From assembly GCA_019914945.1 (NCBI GenBank), contig CM034103.1, forward strand, positions 9,362,001 through 9,426,000: 64,000 nucleotides of DNA, read 5' to 3'. The number at the start of each line of letters is the position of its first letter. Position 1 is the stretch's first letter. Origin of the DNA: Typha latifolia. Taxonomy: Eukaryota; Streptophyta; Magnoliopsida; Poales; Typhaceae. The translations under genes and the position numbers were made by a program. Shown here piece after piece: positions 24,597 to 34,115 of the stretch. The notes beneath the pieces are model-generated. The model was not told the origin of the DNA and did no database searches. It saw only the letters and a program-made list of their open reading frames with translations.

Positions 24597-25577
24597 TGAT
24601 ACGATCACACCTCTGGCTATGGAGCTCTAATACCAGATTGATACGATCTTCTCTTTGGGGCTAAGGCTCGATACCAGGCTTGATACGATCTGGCACGGAA
24701 CTTTGAAATTAGATTCCAAAATATGCTGTCATCGGATTGACGTGAGATTTTGATATGTTGTAGCCTCGTAAAAGAGCTTTCCAAAAAATCTAGTTACAGG
24801 CGAATCGGAGTTGGGGATCTCGAGATATCATTCGTTTAGTGGACGAACGTCAGGATGCTCTGTTTTGGATTCGTTGATGGAGGCACGAGATCCTGGGTAA
24901 TGGTGGATGGTGGTGGACCGGCATAATGTGGTGGCACCGGTGAAAAGTGATGGTGGAACGGTTGTGGTTGATGGAAGGATTAGGGCAAGTGTTGGATAGA
25001 TTGGACGAAGGGGGAGAAGAGAGCCACCCCTAAGGGACTAGGGTGATTAGCCGGACGAGGGAGGTTAGAAGCGGCGTTACCGGGGATTGAGAGAACGGGA
25101 GCGAAGAAGACGAAGGAGGCAAGGCAAAACTCAATCTCAATAATCAATAATAATCTTGGTTGCCCTACACATCCTTTTATAGGCTAACCAACAACTCACA
25201 TTAACCTAAAACACAATTTTTGCCGACCGCGTTCGAACTCGCCCGACCGCGTTCGAACGCACCGAATTAGCTCTTCTGGATTTGCGAACGCGATGCAGGC
25301 GTTCAAACGCGTGATCGAACGCGCCTGTCGGTATTTGCGAACGCGATGCAAGCGTTCACAGTGCGTTCGAACGCACCGCGTTCGAACGCACAGTACATTC
25401 TCTTCACCACGTTCACAACCCTGTTCACAAACCACGTTCGAACTCACTCCACCCGCGTTCGAACGCGACTTACAGAAAACTTATTTTAATGGAAATTAAA
25501 CACTAAAACATGAAGCAAAAACACTCCTAAAGTGAATCCATGCTCGAGACGACGTCGGTGAAGTCTGAATCGTATCA
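24597..25577 (-). mobile_element. chromovirus LTR A (981 bp)
   Basis: Starts TGATACGATC and ends GAATCGTATCA, giving a 9-bp terminal inversion. It differs by only a few percent from LTRs B (28142) and C (32592). As the 3' LTR of the left internal domain it adjoins the ACCTTGAGGACAAGG end of pol. It holds a GTTCGAAC palindrome array at 25225-25470. Its outer flank CCTAT is close to, but not identical with, the right outer flank CTCTA(T) after 33575. Confidence 0.92.
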
Positions 25578-26221
25578 ATCCACCACGCTTCCGCAACCTT
25601 GTCCTCAAGGTTTGAAGTTCGGAAAGCGATCCATGATATATGAATCTAGCTCCCAGGTAGACTCGTCAGTAGGTTTGCCCAGCCACTCAATTAGCACTTC
25701 AGTCTCTAATCTGGTCCCATGGCGTCTTCTCCTGCGGCCTAATACTCGGACCGGTTCAGTGGGGCCATCTTCCTCCATTAGTTCGAGTAAGGCCGAACCC
25801 ACCACATGGTTAGGCCCAATCTGTGCCTTCAATGCTGATACATGGAAGACTGGATTTATCCTGGTTCCTTTAGGTAGGTCCAATCGGTAAGCTACTGGAC
25901 CGATTTGTTGTAGCACTCGGTACGGACCGTAGTACTTGTAACCCAATTTTTGGTTCAAAATCGGTCTCAATGTGGATTGCCGATACGGTTGAGCTCGAAC
26001 GAACACCAATTGATCCACCTCAAATTCTCGCTCACGTCGGCCTTTGTCATGAGTTTGCTTCATACGGTTTTGGGCCGTCGCTAGGTGAGTCTTGAGCCGT
26101 CTCAATGTTTCATTTCGATCAGCCAGCTCCAAGTCAAGCTCGGTCCTATCCGCCGCCGCGAGTCTATCATAGGCACGCAAGACAAGGGGAGTGCGCCCAT
26201 AAACCGCCTCCAAATGGTTCA
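25578..26221 (-). pseudogene. integrase C-terminus with chromodomain-like end (chromovirus)
   Basis: The frame 25605-26426 gives, from about 26221, an integrase tail: VYGRTPLVLRAYDR, then REREFEVDQLVFVRAQPYRQ, YYGPYRVLQQIGPVAYRLDL and NPVFHVSALK. A chromodomain-like terminus (LIEWLGKPTDESTWEL) follows, ending in PNFKP. Known chromoviruses use this end to recognise chromatin. The catalytic DDE core of integrase is absent upstream, so the fragment cannot act. The codons before about 26225 do not resemble integrase, so the frame has been joined to other DNA there. Confidence 0.88.
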
Positions 26222-27551
26222 TCCTTAGTCGAGCTTGGATACTTGTACTCCAACTAGTCCAAGGTGAAATTCGGGTCCATCTACATTGAGTCCACTTGGT
26301 CTCGGGTGGTCGAACCAATTGACTCAATGTCAGTTCAGCAATAGAAATCTGGTGCATCCGATTGCGCTCGGGAGGTCGAGTTAGATGTAGTTGGTGGATC
26401 CAGATTAGGTTCTCCCAGTGACTCAAGTTAGGTTCAGCTAGCCAAACGATTGTTGGTTGTGCTCATAATCATTCTCGCCCACTCCATGGATTAGGATCCG
26501 AGTCAAATGTATCTGGTATAAGCAAACTCGTCTTAAGTCAAGTAGAGGGTTTCGATCATGTCCCTTATTTGACTTAACTGAGTCCCGAAGTCCAGAGATG
26601 ACTCCCACTTGACTTGACCCTTTTGGCTCTTAGGTCCAACCCAACTAATGTCTAGCAATTCCACCTGGTCAAGCCCAACAATGTAGCCTTCTTGAAATTC
26701 TAACCACTTAGAGTCTTCAAAAAAATTTGAAATCCCTAATCTTTCTCTCTTAGTTCCATCTCCATTAGCCATTGCCATAGGAGTTGCCTTAGCACGTGGC
26801 AGCCTTGGCTGAATAGTAACCACCTCCAGTAGTTGCTCAAGTAGGGTTCCCGACGGTGTGGCAGTAGTCGGCGGCAATGGAAGGCCGATGTTGGCCCAAA
26901 AAATAAAATCTCCAGGTCCTTCTCTGTCCCGTTGCAGCCATGGCAAGGAGCCTTTGGTCATCCAGAATACTAAAATAGTTCTTTGTGAGGCCCCTCTTGG
27001 GGTGGCGACGGTTGGCTAACATGGGAAGGCCGAGGTTGACAAAAACTAAATCTTCATCTCCTTCTTCTTCATTTTGTCGTAGCCATGGCGAGGGAGCTTT
27101 CGACCATTGGGGTGAGAAAAGCATTAGCCCACAAGGTCTTTACGAGGCCGTCGAGGGCCGGTGCCGTCGTGGTTGGAAGATTGTGGCCTTCTCCTTCGAG
27201 TTGTAGCTCGGTGAAAAGCTGCAACGTTATCGCCGGTGATGGCGCTATCGCGGTCGACTTTCGATTGACCGAGGAGAAAGGTGGAAGGTCATTAGAGGCC
27301 ATACATGATTTCTTCATAGTTGCTGACTCGCTGTGGTTGCAAATGAAGGTGGTGTTAGGCGGCCCAAGTGCTAGAACTTGCGGTTCTAGATCATCTCCCT
27401 CACCACTGATGAGGATTCCTGATGAGGAATATCCAGCGGTCACGTGTGGTCTTCCTCCATTCAATAGTGGTTCGCACGGTTGTCGACTCGTCGAAGAACT
27501 CCGTTCTGACGTCAAAAGAACATTTCCAACCGTTGAGCTTGCCGAAGGAAA
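26222..27551 (-). other. unassigned internal segment of the left retroelement
   Basis: This lies where gag, protease, RT, RNase H and the integrase core would be expected, yet none of these can be read. It contains two diverged copies of a roughly 130-bp unit (about 26870-26945 and 27000-27075, sharing 'tgggaaggccga'/'atggaaggccga', 'aaaa..aaatct' and 'cagccatggc'/'tagccatggc'). Several long frames on both strands (for example 27085-27918 plus) are probably compositional. It may be unrelated DNA captured by a non-autonomous element. Confidence 0.5.
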
Positions 27552-28100
27552 CTACTGCCTTGAAGCTAGACTCCTCGCCGTTTCTGCAGGGATCGGGAAT
27601 GGTGTAGCCAGCCCTTCACAGTTTGTTGACGAGGTCTCTGGTGCATGGGAAGATGTGGACGTTCCGAGGGCTGCTACAATGGTCGAGGATCCCATTGTAG
27701 CGGACAGCCGTTCATTGCGGCTAACCATGGGTCGAGGTGTAGAAGCTCGATCTTGCCTGATAGCCGAACTCTCCGCTACTTTTGTGATGAACGGGGAGGC
27801 CGTGGAGGATGTTGGGTATGTTGCAGAGGGTTCCTCATGCTGCCTTGTGATTGCCCTGCTTGTTGAAGAAGGTTTCGGCCATGCCCGAATTTCCCGCAGC
27901 ATCTCCATCATCTTTTGATTATTGATGGCCAATTGCTCTGAAATAGACCCCAACACGGCTTGAACGATAGGTTCTTCCGTATTCTGATTAGATCGGGCGG
28001 TTCCACGGGTGGAATTCCTTGCAATCGTTTCTCCCTCCTCTATTGGGAGAATCTCTTCTTCATCATCTCGTCGTGCAGCCATGGATCTGGTTGTCGTCAT
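27552..28100 (-). pseudogene. gag N-terminal part of the left chromovirus copy
   Basis: It begins MTTTRSMAARRDDEEEILPI at 28100 and runs through SISEQLAINNQKMMEML, matching the same region of the right copy (32550 to about 32330). After about 27900 it diverges into Ser/Thr/Ala-rich sequence. No gag core or zinc knuckle follows, so the gag is truncated or replaced. Confidence 0.75.
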
Positions 28101-28126
28101 TGGAAGCGCTTGTCCGAGGAAAGGTG

Positions 28127-28138
28127 GCTCTGATACCA
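28127..28138 (-). other. primer-binding site of the left copy
   Basis: On the minus strand this reads TGGTATCAGAGC, the standard plant site for initiator tRNA-Met priming, three bases inside LTR B. Confidence 0.95.
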
Positions 28139-28141
28139 GAT

Positions 28142-29123
28142 TGATACGATCATACCTCTGGCTATGGAGCTCTGATACCAGATTGATACGATCTTCTCTT
28201 TGGGGCTAAGGCTCGATACCAGGCTTGATACGATCTGGCACGAAACTTTGAAATTAGATCCCAAAATATGCTGTCGTCGGATCGACGTGAGATTTTGATA
28301 TGTTGTAGCCTCGTAAAAGAGTTTTCCAACAAATCTAGTTACAGGCGAATCGGAGTTGGGGATCTCGAGATATCGTTCGTTTAGTGGACGAACGTCAGGA
28401 TGCTCTGTTTTGGATTCGTGGATGGAGGCACGAGATCCTGGGTAATGGTGGATGGTGGTGGACCGGCGTAATGTGGTGGCACTGGTGAAAAGTGATGGTG
28501 GAACGATTGTTGTTGATGGAAGGATTATGGCAAGTGTTAGATAGATTGGACGAAGGGGGAGAAGAGGGCCACCCCTAAGGGACTAGGGTGATTAGCCGGA
28601 CAAGGGAGGTTAGAAGCGGCGTCGCCGGGGATTGAGAGAACGGGAGCGAAGAAGACGAAGGAGGCAAGGCAAAACTCAATCTCAATAATCAATAATAATC
28701 TTGGTTGCCCTACACATCCTTTTATAGGCTAACCAACAACTCACATTAACCCTAAAACACAATTTTCGTCGACCGCGTTCGAACTCGCCCGACCGCGTTC
28801 GAACGCACCGAATTAGCTTTTCTGGATTTGCGAACGCGATGCAGGCGTTCAAACGCGTGATCGAACGCGCCTGTCGGTATTTGCGAACGCGATGCAGGCG
28901 TTCACAGTGCATTCGAATGCACCGCGTTCGAACGCACAGTACATTCTCTTCTCCACGTTCACAACCCCGTTCACAAACCGCGTTCGAACTCACTCCACCC
29001 GCGTTCGAACGCGACTTACAGAAAACTTATTTTAATGGAAATTAAACACTAAAACATGAAATAAAAACACTCCTAAAGTGAACCCATGCTTGAGACGACG
29101 TCGGTGAAGTCTGAATCGTATCA
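28142..29123 (-). mobile_element. chromovirus LTR B (982 bp), shared by both copies
   Basis: TGATACGATC...GAATCGTATCA. It serves as the 5' LTR of the left internal domain (primer site at 28127) and the 3' LTR of the right internal domain (pol end at 29124). It contains two further PBS-like motifs, at 28169-28180 and 28211-28221, and the GTTCGAAC array at 28773-29020. Confidence 0.93.
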
Positions 29124-32100
29124 ATCCACCACGCTTCCGCAACCTTGTCCTCAAGGTTTGAAGTTTGTGAAGCGATCTTTGAACTCTGGCTTAAGTTCCT
29201 CCATGGTATGATCTTCTGCATTGGTTCCCCACATATCTCGAAGATATAGGAAATGCTTGGTCTTGAAAGAGCGGCAAGCTCACTTGTGTCCGGTTGGCGC
29301 GAAAGAGCATCGGCGGCTCGATTTTCAATCCCCTTTTTGTAGACTAATTTGTAGTCATACCCAAGGAGTTTCGTGACCCACCGTTGTTGGGCTGGGGTGT
29401 GCACACGTTGCTCCATGAAGTAGGGTAAGCTACGCTGGTCCGTGCGGATAGTAAATCGTTGGTCAATCAAGTAGGGTCGCCATTTGGTGACGGCATGTAG
29501 AATCGCTAGCATTTCGCGCTCGTAGGTAGATAGCTGTCGCGACTGACTTGACAATGCTTTGCTCATATATGCCACGGGTCTGCCCTCTTGCATCAAAACT
29601 GCTCCAATGCCCTCACCCGAAGCGTCGCACTCCACCACAAAGGGCTTGCCGAAATCTGGTAGTGCTAGAACCGGAGCTGTAGACATAGCTGTCTTCAAGG
29701 CTTCGAAGGCCTCCGTTGTTTTTCCCGTCCATTGAAACCCACCTTTTCTGAGTAAGGAGGTCAGCGGGGCAGCAATTTTGCCATAGTTGGCAACAAATCG
29801 CCGGTAGTACCCTGTCAATCCAAGGAATCCCCTCAATTCCCTCTGATTAGTAGGAATCGGCCAATCCACCATATTCTTGATCTTGCTTGGGTCGGCTTCC
29901 ACTCCTTTTACAGAGATTATATGCCCCAAGTACTCCACTCTTGACTCTCCCCAAAGACACTTGCTCATCTTAACTTTTAGTTGGTTTTGTCGCAAGATAT
30001 TTAATACCTCCTGCACATGCCGCAAGTGCTCACTCCAATTCCTGCTGTATACTAGAATATCATCAAAGAAGACGAGCACGTACCGACGCAAGAGTGGGCG
30101 GAAGAGGTCATTCATCAGTCCTTGGAAGGTGGCTGGTGCATTGGTGAGCCCAAACGGCATGACTCGGAACTCATAGTGGCCATCGTGAGTTCGGAACGCC
30201 GTTTTGTGTACATCTTCAAGGTCGACTCGGATTTGATGGTATCCCGCTCTTAAGTCAAGTTTGCTGAAGTAGGCCGACCCTGTGAGCTCATCTAGCAACT
30301 CCTCGATCACCGGTATTGGATACCGGTCCTTGATAGTAATTGCATTCAAGGCTCGGTAGTCGACGCAAAAACCGCCAACTCCTAGTCTTTCTTCCGAACC
30401 AGCGACACCGGCGATGAGTAGGCACTTCTACTCGGTTGAATAATCCCTTGCTCGAGCATTTCCTCCACCAATTTACTGATCTCTTCCTTCTGGACATGCG
30501 GGTACCGATAGGGTCGGACATTCGCAGGTTCAGCCCCTGGAATGATTTGGATGCGATGGTCATGACGACGGTTCGGCGGTAGTCCTCGGGGTTCCATGAA
30601 GAGATCCTGAAACTTCTGCAGCAGCTCTTCCATGTCAGAGGCTACTTTCTTTGGTGGTGGATGTTCTGGTTCAACAACAGCCATTTGCAATAGTGGAGCT
30701 CGGTCCCCTGCACAAAGAAAACCCACAAGTGGTTGCAATGTCGGCCCTTGCCGCGGTTGATTTCCATCTAGAAACACCCTTCTTCCATTCCTCCGAAATG
30801 TCAGTGTGAGGTTTGAGAAATCAAATGTTATGGGCCCCAAGCTTTGAAGCCATTGAGTCCCCAAAACAATATCGGCACCTTGCAAGGCCAACGGATAAAG
30901 GTCCAATGTGAAAGTTTGGCCTTGCACCTTCAATTCCACACCTCCACAAATAAAATCTGCTCGCAATGTGGTGCCATCTCCGATTGTCACATCGAACCCT
31001 TCCATGGGTTCCGACTCGAGCCCAATCTTCCTAAGGAGCCTCTTGTCAATGAAGTTGTGGGTGGACCCGCTGTCAATCAAGATTCTCACTGTGGTTTTCT
31101 TGACTACCCCGTTTACCCGCAAGGTTTTTGGCGCAGCTGTCCCCGAATAGGAGTGGAGGGAGATTTCGGCTATCATGTCCTCCACGGGTTGCTCCTCAGT
31201 TTCTTCTCCTTGATGTCTAGCCACATCTGCACCTTCAGCTGCAAACTCATCCTCCGCTTCCTCCAATCCATCGATTAGCATCACCGATCCCATCGGTTTA
31301 GCGCAACGATGCCCGGGTACAAACTTCTCATCACAACGGAAGCATAGGCCCTTGGCTCTTCTTTCTTCTACTTGGGATGGCTTCAAGGGTGCTCGAGGAG
31401 GTACCACTATAGCAGCAACCCTTGGTACTCCGATAGTATTTCCCGCCGCTATGTTTGGTTGAGCTTGATTGCGGCTTCCTTGGCTCATCCAACTCTGTTT
31501 CAAGTGTATCTTCATGGCCCTATGTTTGTCTTCCATAAGCACCGCATCTTTGAAGGCCTCCTTTAAAATTCTAGGCCTTAAAGCCCTCACATCGGCTTGT
31601 ATGTCACCTCGCAACCCGAGATGAAGGTCTTTGCGAGGTTTCTTTGATCCGTCCATGGTGGATGACATCGGCTACTAATCTTCTCAAATTCTTCTTGGTA
31701 TGACCCAACCGTGGTCTTTTGCACCGTCTTTGAGAGGAGAGCATCAAAGTCTTCATATCCCGATGCTCCAAATTGCCGTGTGATATCGGCGCAAAATTCA
31801 GCCTAAGTTTCGATAGCCTCAGTGGCATTGGCTGCTCGAAACCAATGAAGCGCCGCATCCTCAAGGTGGAAGCTCGCAAGCGTCACCTTGTACTCTTCCG
31901 CCGTTCCTTGGTATGCAAAGAATTGCTCCGCCCTATACAACCAATCGATCGGGTCGCCACCTTTGAACTTGGGAAATTTGAGACGCACGACTTGTCCACG
32001 GATGCCATTGTCTCGTTCCGGATCATGTCCTTGTCTAACCGGGGGAGGATGCACCATGAAGGGTTGATGATCCCTCCTTCGGTTTTGATTAACTTGTTGT

Positions 32101-32550
32101 GGTTCCGGATCGTATTGACCCGCCCACGGATCTTGATCTCCAAGGCGGTCTCCATAGTGGTTCACCCGTCGGATGGGTTCACTCGCAACTGGGACCTGGT
32201 GTAACCATCCTTGCTTGCCTCTGCCCATAGGGTGGTGGTAGCAGCGGCTCTTGTGGTTGCAAAGGCTGAACCGGTGGCGGTGGGTTCAAGGGGGTGGACT
32301 CGCGTCGTGGGGTCGATGGTGCTTTCCCGTTTGCCCGTAGTTCCCGCATCATCTCCATCATCATCTGGTTGTTGATGGCCAATTGCTCTGAAATAGACCC
32401 CAACATGGCTTAAACGCTAGGTTCTTCCGTATTCTGATTAGATCGGGCGGTTCCACGGGTGGAAGTCCTTGCAATCGTTTCTCCCTCCTCTATTGGGAGA
32501 ATCTCTTCTTCATCATCTCGCCGTGCAGCTATGGATCTGGTTGTCGTCAT
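29124..32550 (-). pseudogene. chromovirus gag-pol: gag, protease, RT, RNase H; integrase deleted
   Basis: Gag starts at 32550, has an in-frame stop near 32410, and continues with the gag core (VVRLKFPKFKGGDPIDWLYR near 31980, ASFHLEDAALHWFR near 31860). A frame from 31668 carries the zinc knuckle CFRCDEKFVPGHRC (31303-31344), the protease active site LIDSGSTHNFID (near 31070) and the RT N-terminus up to about 30382. Two small indels and a stop at about 30355-30385 break RT. The next frame contains RT with the FFDDILVYS catalytic site (near 30060) and RNase H (VVECDASGEGIGAVLMQ, near 29625). RNase H then runs straight into the NLEDKVAEAWW terminus at the LTR edge, so integrase and chromodomain are missing. 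Not functional as read. Confidence 0.93.
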
Positions 32551-32576
32551 TGGAAGCGCTTGTCTGAGGAAAGGTG

Positions 32577-32588
32577 GCTCTGATACCA
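32577..32588 (-). other. primer-binding site of the right copy
   Basis: TGGTATCAGAGC on the minus strand, complementary to the 3' end of plant initiator tRNA-Met, three bases from LTR C. Confidence 0.95.
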
Positions 32589-32591
32589 GTT

Positions 32592-33575
32592 TGATACGAT
32601 CTTCTCTTTGGGGCTAAGGCTCTGATACCAGCTTGTTACGATCACACCTCTGTGCTATGGAGCTCTGATACCAGCTTGATACGATCTGGCACGGAACTTT
32701 GAAATTAGATCCCAAAATATGCTATCGTCGGATCGATGTGAGATTTTGATATGTTGTAGTCTCGTAAAAGAGCTTTCCAACAAATCTAGTTACAGGCGAA
32801 TCGGAATTGGGGATCTCGAGATATCATTCGTTTAGTGGAAGAACGTCAGGATGCTCTATTTTGGATTCGTGGATGGAGGCACGAGATCCTAGATAATGGT
32901 GGATGGTGGTGGACCGGCGTTAATGTGGTGGTACCGGTGAAAAGTGATGGTGGAAGGGTTGTGGTTGATGGAAGGATTAGGGCAAGTGTTGGATAGATTG
33001 GACGAAGGGGGAGAAGAGGACCACCCCTAAGGGACTAGGGTGATTAACCGGACGAGGGAGGTTAGAAGCGGCGTCACCGGGGATTGAGAGAACGGGAGCG
33101 AAGAAGACGAAGGAGGCAAGGCAAAACTCAATCTCAATAATCAATAATGATTTTGGTTGCCCTACACATCCTTTTATAGGCTAACCAACAACTCACATTA
33201 ACCCTAAAACACAATTTTCGCCGACCGCGTTCGAACTCGCCCGACCGCATTCGAACGCACCGAATTAGCTCTTCTGGATTTGCGAACGCAATGCAGGCAT
33301 TCGAACGCGTGATCGAACGCGCCTGTCGGTATTTGCGAACGCGATGTAGGCGTTCACAGTGCGTTCGAACGCACCGCGTTCGAACGCACAGTACATTCTC
33401 TTCTCCACGTTCACAACCCCATTCACAAACCGCGTTCGAACTCACTCCACCCGCGTTCGAACGCGACTTACAGAAAACTTATTTTAATGGAAATTAAACA
33501 CTAAAACATGAAATAAAAACACTCCTAAAGTGAACCCATGCTCGAGACGACGTCGGTGATGTCCGAATCGTATCA
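32592..33575 (-). mobile_element. chromovirus LTR C (984 bp)
   Basis: TGATACGATC...GAATCGTATCA; the 5' LTR of the right copy. PBS-like motifs recur at 32619-32630 and 32662-32673, with the two spacers in the opposite order to LTRs A and B. GTTCGAAC array at about 33225-33470. The outer edge lies 540 bp upstream of the next gene's start codon, in divergent orientation. Confidence 0.93.
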
Positions 33576-34050
33576 CTCTATCTGTTTTATTAGTTATTGA
33601 AGCTCTCTTTTGTTCTTTCTAATATTGTCATTATCTTTGGACAATACAAAGAGATCTTAATATTAATGTTTGCTTATTTCAAGCTATTTTTTTTGTTTGT
33701 AAAGGATTGTGAAATTTAATTTATATTCTAATTGTCATGAGAATATTAAATTTGAGAATTGAAACTAAAATTAGTATTTAATGTTGGATGTTGGCGGTTG
33801 ACCCGATCTAAATCCGAGGATATTGAATATCTCTTTTTTTTTCAGTACGTTGGCACTAAAATCTGTTGGGAAGTTTTTAAATATTCAGTTAGGCATATCG
33901 TCGAGCATAGGTCGAGCAGCCTAATCGTTGTGATGGCTCCACTTTTATTCTGGATCTCCTCAGTGCTCATTCCTCACCAGGCTTATCTCCTCCTTCCCAC
34001 CACCACCACAAAACACACACATCTCTCTTCTTGTCTCTCTCTCTCTCTAT
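33576..34050. other. gene-proximal region between LTR C and the PGM-like gene
   Basis: AT-rich, then CACCACCACCAC/TCTCTCTCT-rich close to the gene. Probably the gene's promoter and leader region. No separate coding sequence seen; the first bases may be the other flank of the copia gag split by the chromovirus. Confidence 0.45.
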
Positions 34051-34052
34051 GG

Positions 34053-34060
34053 CTATATAT
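34053..34060 (+). promoter_or_regulatory. possible TATA box of the PGM-like gene
   Basis: CTATATAT, 56-63 bp before the ATG, just after a CT-rich tract (34030-34049). Such pyrimidine patches are common in plant core promoters. The short leader it implies makes this tentative. Confidence 0.4.
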
Positions 34061-34115
34061 GAATCACAAAAAAATCTAACGTTAATTACAATAAACCCGG
34101 CGATCCCCTACAAAA

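Noticed and set aside
25196..25499. Cys/Arg-rich small frames with CVRT..C motifs on both strands of the LTRs
   Set aside because: They translate the GTTCGAAC palindrome array; the same pattern recurs wherever the array occurs, so not a protein.
27085..27918. 277-aa plus-strand frame inside the left retroelement
   Set aside because: No recognisable domain and opposite to the gag reading direction; probably compositional, though 26222-27551 stays unexplained.
30355..30385. programmed frameshift in the RT frame
   Set aside because: Two separate small indels and a stop inside the RT domain look like decay; programmed shifts occur between gag and pol, not inside RT.
24592..33580. exact target-site duplication for the whole three-LTR array
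   Set aside because: CCTAT on the left and CTCTA(T) on the right match only with a one-base shift; not accepted as a duplication.
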